Below are positions 1 to 7,941 of a stretch of 32,293 nucleotides of DNA, piece by piece. The notes beneath the pieces are model-generated. The model saw nothing but the letters and a program-made list of their open reading frames with translations. It did not search any database and was not told the DNA's origin. Where the stretch lies: contig NZ_JAPCZG010000020.1 in the NCBI RefSeq assembly GCF_025938155.1, positions 1-32,293 on the forward strand, written 5' to 3'. The DNA comes from Novosphingobium sp. KCTC 2891. GTDB lineage: Bacteria > Pseudomonadota > Alphaproteobacteria > Sphingomonadales > Sphingomonadaceae. Made by a program: the position numbers and the translations under genes. How positions within the stretch are numbered: the first letter of the stretch is position 1; each line of letters begins with the position of its first letter.

Positions 1-117
1 ACCTGGGAATACGACTGCCACCTCTTCCTCAAACGCGCACTCGCCAGCCAGACCATCACACAAAACCCAGACAAAATCCGCGACAACATCGCCGCTAACA
101 TCTTCCTGAAAACATGA
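1..117 (+). CDS. C-terminal fragment, possibly amidohydrolase family (5' truncated)
   Basis: An open frame enters from the left edge and ends at a TGA at 115-117, giving 38 residues. The tail contains an FLKRAL segment and ends DKIRDNIAANIFLKT. This loosely resembles the last helix of amidohydrolase-2 (TIM-barrel metal hydrolase) proteins, which often end with a 'KIL-xx-NAAxLF'-like stretch. No catalytic residue lies in the visible part, so the family is a guess. The fragment is richer in A than the genes that follow. It is followed by about 160 bp of non-coding sequence before the kinase gene. Confidence 0.35.
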   Translation, partial: TWEYDCHLFLKRALASQTITQNPDKIRDNIAANIFLKT

Positions 118-277
118 GGAATCACACCAGCGGCGGAGTGCCGCGCGCATATTCGTAATGCAGCACCCTTTTGCGCAATCCGTTGCGCTGGTGGCGGGAC
201 CCAAGGGGTGTGATGATGCCGCCAAAGATGCCGAATACGGCACAATGACAAACAAAATATAATCCGGAGAAGCCTGA

Positions 278-1429
278 ATGAACGACGTCGCCACCAAGAT
301 TATCGATATATACGATAGCGAAAATCACGATGCGAAAGTCACCGATTCTTCGCAAGTGCCGACATCATATGAATCGATTACACCAGAATGGTTGACTGAC
401 GTCCTCTGCAAGGAAGTCGACGGAGCCAAGGTTGTTGCGCTGCGTCTGGATGCGCCGGATGATGGTTCGACCAACCGCCGGCGTATTTATGTCGATTATA
501 ACGATGCCGGAACGCAAGCGGGCCTGCCCAAGTCGGTTTTCTGCAAGTCGACCGCCGCGCTTGAAACCCGCCTTGTTTCGGCCATGTCGCAGGCCGCACT
601 GTCGGAGGTCAATTTCTATACCAAGGTACGGCCGCTTCTGAAGATGGAAGCGCCGACGCCGCTGTTCTCGGCTTATGATCACGACAATCACGCTTCGATA
701 ATCATGATGCGCGATCTCCAGGGGGAAGTGACGTTCTGCAACGAACGCACCGCAATGGATTGGAACAAGGTCGCCAGTCAGATGAACACGCTGGCTGATC
801 TCCATGCCCCGTTCTACGAGAGTCCGCTGCTCGGCACCGATGCCATTCCGTTCCAGACCTGGGCCGACTGGTGGCGTAACATGACTGCGATCTGCCCCGA
901 TTTCGAGGTCTATTGCGACAAGGCCTTTGCGGATTCCGAAGCATTGATGTCGCCTGAGCTTTATCGCCGTCGTGGCGAAGTGTGGAAGGCCACTGTGGCC
1001 TCGGCCGAACGCCATCGCGAACTGCCCCACACCATCATCCATTGCGACGTGCACCTCAAGAACTGGTATTGCACCAATGCTGGCAAAATGGGGGTCAGTG
1101 ATTTCCAGTGCATTACTCGCGGTCACTGGTCGCGAGATCTGATCTATACCTTGACCACGGCCCTCACCATCGAGGATCGCCGCAAGTGGGAAAAGGATCT
1201 CGTTCTCTATTACATCGAGCGCATGGCCGAACGGGGCGTGCCGCGCATTACGGCTGACGAAGCCTGGACCAACATGCGCCAGCAGCTGATGACCGTTCTG
1301 GCGTTCTGGACGATTACCTTGCGTCCGGCACCCGGCATGCCCGACATGCAGCCCGAGGCCACGACCACCGCATTCCTGCGCCGGATCTATGCTGCGGTCG
1401 AAGACCACGGCTCGCTTGACAGCTTCTGA
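278..1429 (+). CDS. APH/ecdysteroid-kinase-like phosphotransferase
   Basis: A 383-residue protein of the aminoglycoside-phosphotransferase (protein-kinase-like) superfamily, in the style of the CHK/DUF1679 ecdysteroid-kinase-like group. The catalytic loop is HCDVHLKN at residues 255-262, with Asp257 as the likely base and Asn262 as the metal ligand. The DFG equivalent is Asp275-Phe-Gln followed by GHWSRDL, typical of this group. The family phosphorylates hydroxyls of small molecules or acyl-CoAs; the substrate here is unknown. The ATG at 278 follows a GGAGA ribosome site. It is the first gene of a plus-strand set (ALDH, P450, GMC), and a strong GC hairpin sits immediately after its stop. It is distinct from the second kinase at 29626. 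Family assignment is firm, function is not. Confidence 0.85.
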   Translation: MNDVATKIIDIYDSENHDAKVTDSSQVPTSYESITPEWLTDVLCKEVDGAKVVALRLDAPDDGSTNRRRIYVDYNDAGTQAGLPKSVFCKSTAALETRLVSAMSQAALSEVNFYTKVRPLLKMEAPTPLFSAYDHDNHASIIMMRDLQGEVTFCNERTAMDWNKVASQMNTLADLHAPFYESPLLGTDAIPFQTWADWWRNMTAICPDFEVYCDKAFADSEALMSPELYRRRGEVWKATVASAERHRELPHTIIHCDVHLKNWYCTNAGKMGVSDFQCITRGHWSRDLIYTLTTALTIEDRRKWEKDLVLYYIERMAERGVPRITADEAWTNMRQQLMTVLAFWTITLRPAPGMPDMQPEATTTAFLRRIYAAVEDHGSLDSF

Positions 1430-1434
1430 TCCAT

Positions 1435-1458
1435 GCCGGGGTGCCGGTGCGCCCCGGC
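1435..1458 (+). other. Strong intercistronic hairpin, no U-tract
   Basis: The arms GCCGGGGTGC (1435-1444) and GCGCCCCGGC (1449-1458) pair over 10 bp with one G-U wobble around a CGGT tetraloop. An outer GATCC (1428-1432)/GGATC (1466-1470) pair extends the structure and overlaps the kinase stop codon. No T-run follows, so it is not a canonical intrinsic terminator. An mRNA-stabilising or attenuating role between the kinase and ALDH genes is possible. Confidence 0.5.
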
Positions 1459-1541
1459 GTTCCCCGGATCACCTTGCTTGGCGCGTTATTGCAATCCGTG
1501 GCCGCCGTTGAGGCTGGCCCAAGCATGAGAGCATTTTCTCC

Positions 1542-3014
1542 ATGACTATCAAGCATCCCGATCGCTTCTACATCGATGGCGCATGGGCCGCTCCGTCGGC
1601 CGCCACGACATTTCGGGTCATCACGCCATCGACTGAAGAATTGTTCGTCGAGGTCGCGGAAGCGCAAGAGGCCGATGTGCTTCAGGCGGTTGCCGCAGCA
1701 CGCCGCGCGTTCGATGCGGGTGGCTGGACCGGGCTGAGCCATGCCCGCCGCGCCGAATACTTGCGGGCATTGGGCGATACGCTGGCGGCGCGCTCTGCCG
1801 AAGTGGCGCACGACTGGGTCAGCGAGATGGGCATCACCCTTCCGGCGGCCCAGGCCGTCAGCCAGTGGTCTTCGCACGTCTATCAATACTACGCCGGTAT
1901 GGCCGATACATTTGCCTTTGAAGAGCGCCAGTCGCTCGCCAGCGGTAATATTGGCTTGATGGTGCGCGAACCGGTCGGCGTGGTTGCCGCAATCATCCCG
2001 TGGAACGCACCTCCGCTGCTGATCGCCTACAAGCTTGCGCCGGCGCTGCTGGCTGGCTGTGCGGTTATCCTGAAGGCATCGCCCGAAGCACCCAGCGCGG
2101 CTTATGCCGTGGCCGAAGCGGCCGAGAGCATTGGCCTGCCGAAAGGCGTGCTGAACGTGCTGACCGCCGATCGCGCCGTTTCGGAATTGCTGGTGCGCCA
2201 TCCGGGGGTGGACAAGGTAACGTTTACCGGATCGAGCGCGGCCGGTAAGCGAATTGCTTCGCTGTGCGGGGAACGCATTGCCCGCGTGACGCTGGAACTG
2301 GGCGGAAAATCGGCGGCGATCGTGATGGACGATGCCGATCTTGGTTCGGTCGTGCAGGCGATGACCGGAAATACCTGCATGATGACCGGACAGGTCTGCG
2401 CCTCTTTGACGCGCGTGATCGTCAGTCGGTCGCGGCACGACGAACTGGTGGATGGTCTGGCCGCTGCCTATGCGCAGGTCAAAGTGGGCGATCCCTTTGC
2501 CGAGGATACGCAGATGGGGCCGCTGGCGATGTCGCGCCAGCGCGACCGCGTGGAGCACTACATTGAGACCGGCAAGGCGCAAGGCGCACGCCTGGCGACT
2601 GGCGGCGGAAGACCGAGCCATCTCAACCGCGGTTTCTACGTGGAACCGACCGTGTTCGGCAACGTGGACAACGCCTCCACGATCGCGCGCGAGGAAATCT
2701 TCGGACCAGTGGTCAGCGTCATCCCGGTGGATGACGAGCAACAGGCCATCGCCGTGGCCAACGATTCCGATTTCGGGCTTTCGGGCACCGTGTTCACCGA
2801 TGATGCGGACAAGGCGTACCACGTGGCCCGGCAGGTGCGCACGGGTACCATCAGCCAGAATGGCGCCGCCGCCGAATTTTTCGATATCGCCTTTGGCGGC
2901 TTCAAGCAGTCGGGAATTGGGCGCGAAGGCGGACGCGAAGGGCTTTTGCCGTTTCTCGAGACCAAGGCCGTGGTTCTGAACGGCCTTCCCGCCCACCTTG
3001 CCGGAGCGGACTGA
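1542..3014 (+). CDS. NAD(P)+-dependent aldehyde dehydrogenase
   Basis: 490 residues, the usual length for the ALDH superfamily. It oxidises an aldehyde to the carboxylate with NAD(P)+ in the cytoplasm. Visible landmarks are the PWNAPP cofactor/active-site segment, FTGSSAAGK in the nucleotide-binding fold, the general base Glu252 in ELGGKS, the catalytic nucleophile Cys286 in GQVCAS, and the EEIFGPV motif near the C-terminus. Start ATG at 1542 has only a weak purine stretch upstream. It lies between the kinase and a P450/GMC alcohol-oxidoreductase pair, so it probably oxidises the aldehyde produced by the GMC enzyme. Substrate specificity cannot be read from the sequence. Confidence 0.95.
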   Translation: MTIKHPDRFYIDGAWAAPSAATTFRVITPSTEELFVEVAEAQEADVLQAVAAARRAFDAGGWTGLSHARRAEYLRALGDTLAARSAEVAHDWVSEMGITLPAAQAVSQWSSHVYQYYAGMADTFAFEERQSLASGNIGLMVREPVGVVAAIIPWNAPPLLIAYKLAPALLAGCAVILKASPEAPSAAYAVAEAAESIGLPKGVLNVLTADRAVSELLVRHPGVDKVTFTGSSAAGKRIASLCGERIARVTLELGGKSAAIVMDDADLGSVVQAMTGNTCMMTGQVCASLTRVIVSRSRHDELVDGLAAAYAQVKVGDPFAEDTQMGPLAMSRQRDRVEHYIETGKAQGARLATGGGRPSHLNRGFYVEPTVFGNVDNASTIAREEIFGPVVSVIPVDDEQQAIAVANDSDFGLSGTVFTDDADKAYHVARQVRTGTISQNGAAAEFFDIAFGGFKQSGIGREGGREGLLPFLETKAVVLNGLPAHLAGAD

Positions 3015-3100
3015 ACGGAAACGGCGCTGGCGGCATGTGCACCGACCAGAAACGGCCGGCTCCTGCAAGATTCGGATAAGCCGGGCATTTATGGGAGATC

Positions 3101-4366
3101 ATGATGAACGAGGCCATCGGAACTCGGCGATGCCCGGTCCATTTCGATCACGAATCCGCCGAACACACGACGAACTGGGTGGCGGAATTCGATGCCATGC
3201 GGGAAAAGTATCCGGTTGCCTGGTCGGATCGCCACGGCGGATTCTGGGTCGCCACCAGTTACGACGCCGTGGTGCGCATGGCCAAGGACGCGGAATCGTT
3301 CTCAAGCCACAAGCACTTTGATCCCGCCACGGGCCATGTCGAGGGTGGCATCACCATTCCTGCAACGCCGATCACGCGCGGCCTGCCGGTGGAAGCCGAC
3401 AAGCCCGAATGGGACGCGATGCGCGGCTTCATCAATCGGCGCTTCGCGCCCAAGGCGGTGGAAAGCTACCGTGCCGATGCCCGTCTCTATGCCACCGCAC
3501 TGCTCAACCGGGTGATCGAAACGGGCGCGATGGACCTCGTCAACGATTTCACCGGCCCGGTGCCGGCGATGGTGACGATGAAGTTGATGGGCCTGCCGCT
3601 GCACGAATGGCGCCAGTTTGCGGATCCTTTGCACACGATGGTCTATACGGCCAAGGACGCACCCAATTACGCCGAAGTGGTTGGCGATGTGGCGTGGGTC
3701 TTCCAGCGCTGCGCGGAAGAATATGCCCGCTATCTGCAAGAGCCCGAGCAGGACAACCTGCTGTCCTATTTCGCGCACAACGATATGGATGGCCGGCGGC
3801 TTACGCTGGAGGAGGTACTGGCCTTCTCGAACAACATCATCATCGGCGGGGTCGATACCACAACTGCGCTGACCACCCATGCGCTGGCCTATCTGCATGA
3901 CCATCCGGTGGAGAGGGAAAGGCTGCTCGAAAATCCAGCGATGCTGCCCTTCGCCCGCGAGGAATTCCTGCGCTTCTATTCGCCGATCCACGGCTTGGCG
4001 CGCAACGTGGCGCATGATCTCGAATACGACGGGATCGATATGCACAAGGGTGACCGGGTATTTCTGGCGTGGGCCGCTGCAAATCGCGATCCGGACGTGT
4101 TCGCGAAGCCCCATGCGATTGACATGGCCCGCCCGTCAAACCGGCATGTGGCGTTCGGTTCGGGCATTCATCGCTGCATCGGCTCAAATTTCGCGCGGAT
4201 GATGTTCGAGGAAATGATGGCCGAGATCTTTGCCCGCATTCCCGACTTCGAGATCGATTACGAAAATTCGCGCCGCTACCCGTCGGTCGGCACGATCAAT
4301 GGCTGGGAAACGATGCCCATCCGTTTCGCGCCCGGATCACGGGTCGAATGCAGCATGGTTCTTTGA
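3101..4366 (+). CDS. Cytochrome P450 monooxygenase (bacterial class I)
   Basis: 421 residues, a soluble bacterial P450 without a membrane anchor. The heme loop FGSGIHRCIG places the thiolate ligand at Cys359. The K-helix ExxR is Glu288-Arg291, and the I-helix oxygen-activation motif is GGVDTT with Asp252-Thr253. These residues support an active hydroxylase. Two ATGs (3101, 3104) follow a GGGAGAT ribosome site, and either may be used. It sits between an ALDH and a GMC alcohol oxidoreductase, which suggests hydroxylation, then alcohol and aldehyde oxidation. It does not obviously match CYP153 or CYP101 by eye, so the subfamily is left open. No ferredoxin or ferredoxin reductase is encoded nearby. 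Confidence 0.95.
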   Translation: MMNEAIGTRRCPVHFDHESAEHTTNWVAEFDAMREKYPVAWSDRHGGFWVATSYDAVVRMAKDAESFSSHKHFDPATGHVEGGITIPATPITRGLPVEADKPEWDAMRGFINRRFAPKAVESYRADARLYATALLNRVIETGAMDLVNDFTGPVPAMVTMKLMGLPLHEWRQFADPLHTMVYTAKDAPNYAEVVGDVAWVFQRCAEEYARYLQEPEQDNLLSYFAHNDMDGRRLTLEEVLAFSNNIIIGGVDTTTALTTHALAYLHDHPVERERLLENPAMLPFAREEFLRFYSPIHGLARNVAHDLEYDGIDMHKGDRVFLAWAAANRDPDVFAKPHAIDMARPSNRHVAFGSGIHRCIGSNFARMMFEEMMAEIFARIPDFEIDYENSRRYPSVGTINGWETMPIRFAPGSRVECSMVL

Positions 4367-4383
4367 AACACGAGAAGGGCGGC

Positions 4384-5979
4384 ATGGAACACCCAGGCTA
4401 TATCATCGTCGGTGCCGGCTCTGCGGGTGCGATCATGGCCGAGCGGCTTTCGGCCAGCGGCCGCGCGCGTGTGCTGCTGCTCGAAGCCGGCCCAAGCAAC
4501 CATCATCCCTTCGTGACAATGCCCAAGGGCATTGCCAAGATACTCGGCAGTCCGCGCCACGTGTGGCAATACGAAACGCAGGCCGGCAACGGCATTCCTG
4601 CTGAAATCTGGCTCAAGGGTCGTTTGCTGGGCGGTTCCAGCTCGATCAACGGCATGATGTATTTCCGCGGCCAGAAGGCCGATTACGACGATTGGGCCGC
4701 AGCTGGCGCTGCTGGCTGGGACGGGGCGGAAATGCTGCGGGTCTTCCAGATGATGGAAGACCATTCGCTGGGCGGCAGCGAAGGGCGCGGTGAGGGCGGT
4801 CCGCTCAAGGTCACGGTGCACGAGCGCAACAATCCGCTGGTCGAGGCCTTTATCAAGGCTGGTGAGCAGATGGGCGTTAAGAGGGTGCGCGATCTCAACA
4901 ATCCGGCTCTGGAAGGCGTTGGGCCTGCGCCGCATTCGACCCGCGGCGGCATTCGCTCCAGTTCGGCCCGCGCTTTTCTCGACCAAGCCGCCAAGCGGTC
5001 GAACCTGCGCATCGTGACAGGGTTCGAGGCCGATCGCGTGCTGTTTGACGGCAAACGGGCGGTCGGCGTCGAAGGCCTGCTAAACGGCCGGCCCGCCAGC
5101 TTCGCGACTGAAGGCGAAGTGATCCTGTGCGCAGGCGCGATCAACAGCCCGGCCATCCTGCAACGTTCCGGCGTGGGGCATGTCGGCAGGCTCTCGGCGC
5201 TGGGCATCGCGCCGGTGGCCGATAATCCGGAAGTGGGCGAGAACCTGCTCGAACACCGCGCGTTGATGCTGTATTACGAGCTGAACCGGAAAATGGGCGA
5301 AAACCATGAATATCGTGGTGCGCGCCTGATCGCCAATGCCTTGCGCTATTTCACGACGCGCACTGGCCCGATGGCGCTTCCGCCCTATCCGGCATCGGGC
5401 TTTTTCCGGACTCTGCCTGACCTTGATCGGCCCGATGCGCAGATCATCCTTGCCCCGTTCGTCTCGCAACTGTCGGAAAAAGGGCTGACAACAGACCCGG
5501 TGCCCAGCATCAACGTGTTCAGTTATCCCTGCCGTCCGCGCAGCCGGGGCCACGTGCGCATTGCCGGGCGCGATATGCGGATGCAACCTGCGATCTCGCC
5601 CAATTACCTTGCCGATCCCTATGATCGGGAGGTGACTTTGCGCAGTTTCCGTTTCACCCGCGACTGGATGCGCAAGCCCGCTATCAGTCCCCTGATCGCA
5701 AAAGAACGCGATCCCATCTCGCTGATCCACGGTGACGACGAGATCATCGACTTCTATCGCAGCAAGGGCCAGTCCACGTTCCACAGCTGCGGCACGTGCC
5801 GGATGGGTGATGATGCGCGCTCTGTGCTCGATGCACGGCTCAACGTACGCGGTGTGCAGCGGTTGCGCGTTGCCGATGCCGCCGTCATGCCCACCATGCC
5901 GTCGTGCAACACCAATGGCCCTGCGATGGGCGTTGGCTGGCGCGGGGCAGAGATTATCCAGCGCGACAGCAACCGTTGA
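4384..5979 (+). CDS. GMC-family FAD-dependent alcohol oxidoreductase
   Basis: 531 residues from the ATG at 4384, which is preceded by a GAGAAGGG ribosome site. A longer in-frame start at 4348 would overlap the P450 gene and add residues unlike the family. The N-terminal FAD-binding GAGSAG is at residues 10-15. The family signature continues with GRLLGGSSSINGM. The C-terminal catalytic pair is His467 in FHSCGTCRMG and Asn511 in SCNTNGPAMGVG. The family includes choline dehydrogenase, AlkJ-type alcohol dehydrogenase and polyethylene-glycol dehydrogenase, all oxidising primary or secondary alcohols to carbonyls. It is 17 bp after the P450 stop, so the two are probably co-expressed. Its product would feed the ALDH upstream. 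Confidence 0.93.
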   Translation: MEHPGYIIVGAGSAGAIMAERLSASGRARVLLLEAGPSNHHPFVTMPKGIAKILGSPRHVWQYETQAGNGIPAEIWLKGRLLGGSSSINGMMYFRGQKADYDDWAAAGAAGWDGAEMLRVFQMMEDHSLGGSEGRGEGGPLKVTVHERNNPLVEAFIKAGEQMGVKRVRDLNNPALEGVGPAPHSTRGGIRSSSARAFLDQAAKRSNLRIVTGFEADRVLFDGKRAVGVEGLLNGRPASFATEGEVILCAGAINSPAILQRSGVGHVGRLSALGIAPVADNPEVGENLLEHRALMLYYELNRKMGENHEYRGARLIANALRYFTTRTGPMALPPYPASGFFRTLPDLDRPDAQIILAPFVSQLSEKGLTTDPVPSINVFSYPCRPRSRGHVRIAGRDMRMQPAISPNYLADPYDREVTLRSFRFTRDWMRKPAISPLIAKERDPISLIHGDDEIIDFYRSKGQSTFHSCGTCRMGDDARSVLDARLNVRGVQRLRVADAAVMPTMPSCNTNGPAMGVGWRGAEIIQRDSNR

Positions 5980-6122
5980 AACCGCCGGCCCGGCAGGCAT
6001 TGCCGTTGGAGAGAAGAGACAATTCATCGACCGGCTAATCGCCGCGCACCGTTTCTGCTAGTTTTCCAGGATCGAGGTGCCCAACCGCCAAAGGGTATCC
6101 CGGCCTGTGGAGATGATACCGG

Positions 6123-7004
6123 ATGCGCACGACCTTGTGGGAGGAGGTTGTCGGCGGCTTGTCGCTGGCGAGAGTTTCCTACGCCTGGGCTGATGGCGAT
6201 CTGCTGTCAGAGGTGCACCACGCGATGACGCTCAAACATGCTGAAGCGCGCCGCCCGGTAAATGCCAAACTGCTCAATGCTTGCAACGGGGGGCATCGGA
6301 TCGGCCGTCTGGTGCTGACGCCGCCTGACATTGCGGTAAAGGTCAGGGCGGTTGAGGCGGAAGACAATTTCATCGTCCGCATGTTCCAGTTTGACCCGAC
6401 CTGGCTGAACAACCAACTGTGCGATGGGGTGAATTTCGATTTCCGCGCCGTGCCCTTCATGCCGAGCATCGATCACCCGCTGATCCACTCCACGCTTGAG
6501 CGGATCTATGATGAAGTGATGTCCCGCCGGCCGGGCTGGCATGGCATGGTTGAGGCGCTGCTGCGCCTCTTGTGCCTGGACATCGCGCGCCTGTCGCAGG
6601 GCGCGGATGCCGCTGACGAGGATAATGGCGGTGCGGTCGCGCTAACGGCCGACCAACTGGAGGCGGTTCGTCAGGCCATGACCAGCATTGATATTGCCGA
6701 CTTGTCGACGACGCGGGTGGCCAGCGTCATGGGCATGGGCGTCACCCGTCTGCGTCAGGCGTTTCGCAAGACGACAGGACAGACGCTGCGAGCCGAAATC
6801 GAAAGCGTGCGGACCGAGCATGCTCGAGCGCGGCTGGAGGAAACCCAGTTGCCGCTCAAGGTCATTGCCCACGAATTGGGTTTCGCCCATGCGAGCAGCT
6901 TCTGCCACGCTTTCAAGAAGGCGATGGGAATGACGCCAACCGACTATCGGGAACGACCGCGTCGCTGCGTCAACCGACCTGGGGAACTGATTCATGTCGT
7001 ATGA
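6123..7004 (+). CDS. AraC/XylS-family transcriptional regulator
   Basis: 293 residues. The C-terminal third (about 190-285) carries a two-helix-turn-helix AraC domain: an AraC-like first HTH (STTRVASVMGMGVTRLRQAF), then the conserved 'ARxxLeetqLPLKVIAhELGFahaSSFchAFKKamGmTPtdYR' pattern. The N-terminal two thirds show no recognisable cupin signature and probably hold the effector domain. The ATG follows GGAG at 6109-6112, which lies in the loop of a small dyad (GGTATC 6094-6099, GATACC 6115-6120). The stop overlaps the next gene by 11 nt, implying translational coupling. It is likely a local activator of this catabolic set. Confidence 0.9.
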   Translation: MRTTLWEEVVGGLSLARVSYAWADGDLLSEVHHAMTLKHAEARRPVNAKLLNACNGGHRIGRLVLTPPDIAVKVRAVEAEDNFIVRMFQFDPTWLNNQLCDGVNFDFRAVPFMPSIDHPLIHSTLERIYDEVMSRRPGWHGMVEALLRLLCLDIARLSQGADAADEDNGGAVALTADQLEAVRQAMTSIDIADLSTTRVASVMGMGVTRLRQAFRKTTGQTLRAEIESVRTEHARARLEETQLPLKVIAHELGFAHASSFCHAFKKAMGMTPTDYRERPRRCVNRPGELIHVV

Positions 7005-7776
7005 AACGATCGCGGTTGAACGGATTGAGGATGTCCTGAAGATCACCCTCAACCGCCCCGACCGTCTCAATGCCGCGCCGCCGCAGATGGCTGTCGAAAT
7101 CTCCGACTGCCTTGGCGATCTTGGGTCTGCACGGGCGGTGTTGCTGACAGGGGCCGGGCGCGCGTTCTGTTCCGGCGCCGATCTGGTCGCCGGCGTGGAG
7201 ACGCATCTTGTCGGGGGGAGCCGCAGCTACAAGGTTCTTTCCCAGGCCTATAACCCGGTAATTGCCCAGCTTGCCCGCTTGGAAGTACCGGTCGTAACAG
7301 CCGTCAACGGGCCGGCAGCCGGGATAGGCTGCGCACTTGCCCTTGCTGGCGACTTCGTTCTGGCTGGAAAGAATTCCTATTTCCTTCAGGCATTTGCCAA
7401 TATTGGGCTGGTCCCGGATGGGGGGAGCACGTGGACGCTGCCCCGCCTTGTCGGGCGAACGCGCGCGCTGGAAATGATGATGCTGGCCGAGCGCATTCCT
7501 GCAGAAAAGGCGCAGGAGTGGGGGCTGATCTACAAGTGGGTCGACGATGCGGACCTGATGGCCGAAGCGATGGACTTGGCACAACGCCTGGCTCGCGGCC
7601 CGACCGTCGCGTTCGGCCTTCTGCGTCGCCTGGTGGCCCAGGGTCAGGGCGCCGGCCTTGATGCTTCACTTGTGGCAGAAGCCGAAGCGCAACGCAGCGC
7701 GGCCAACAGTGCCGATGCCAGCGAGGGCAAGGCCGCCTTTTTGGAAAAGCGCAAGGCGTCATTTACCGGCAATTGA
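6994..7776 (+). CDS. Enoyl-CoA hydratase/isomerase (crotonase family, PaaG-like)
   Basis: 260 residues, typical crotonase length. The oxyanion-hole segments are FCSGAD (58-63) and NGPAAGIG (105-112). The catalytic region reads AFANIGLVPDGG, with Asp142 where hydratases of the ECH1 type usually have Glu. This Asp pattern matches PaaG-type isomerases (for example the ring-epoxide isomerase of phenylacetate breakdown) and some delta-isomerases, so an isomerase is as likely as a hydratase. The gene overlaps the AraC regulator by 11 nt. It acts on an acyl-CoA in the cytoplasm, yet no acyl-CoA ligase is visible in this block. Family call firm, reaction uncertain. Confidence 0.9.
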   Translation: MSYETIAVERIEDVLKITLNRPDRLNAAPPQMAVEISDCLGDLGSARAVLLTGAGRAFCSGADLVAGVETHLVGGSRSYKVLSQAYNPVIAQLARLEVPVVTAVNGPAAGIGCALALAGDFVLAGKNSYFLQAFANIGLVPDGGSTWTLPRLVGRTRALEMMMLAERIPAEKAQEWGLIYKWVDDADLMAEAMDLAQRLARGPTVAFGLLRRLVAQGQGAGLDASLVAEAEAQRSAANSADASEGKAAFLEKRKASFTGN

Positions 7777-7941
7777 TCGCCAGCCTCAACGTCATCGGGA
7801 GGCAAATGCGCATTCGGAAACGGTCAACGACTTCCTTTTCCCAAAAGGTAGATTGGGCCGGCGTGAAGCTCGTCATTCAGTGGCGAGTGCAACGAAATTC
7901 GGGAACTTGTTATAAATACGCCAAGGGGGGCGGATATTTTC

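Noticed and set aside
258..263. Perfect TATAAT before the first kinase
   Set aside because: It is only 14 nt before the ATG, no -35 lies at the right distance, and the implied start would remove the ribosome site.
365..1408. Long minus-strand open frame opposite the first kinase
   Set aside because: A shadow of the real gene: no family pattern, and the plus strand has clear catalytic motifs. Similar shadows elsewhere were discarded for the same reason.
7834..7848. CCTTTT-CCC-AAAAGG dyad upstream of the TonB receptor
   Set aside because: Short and A/T-only weak pairing without a T-tract or regulator context; could be an operator but support is too thin.
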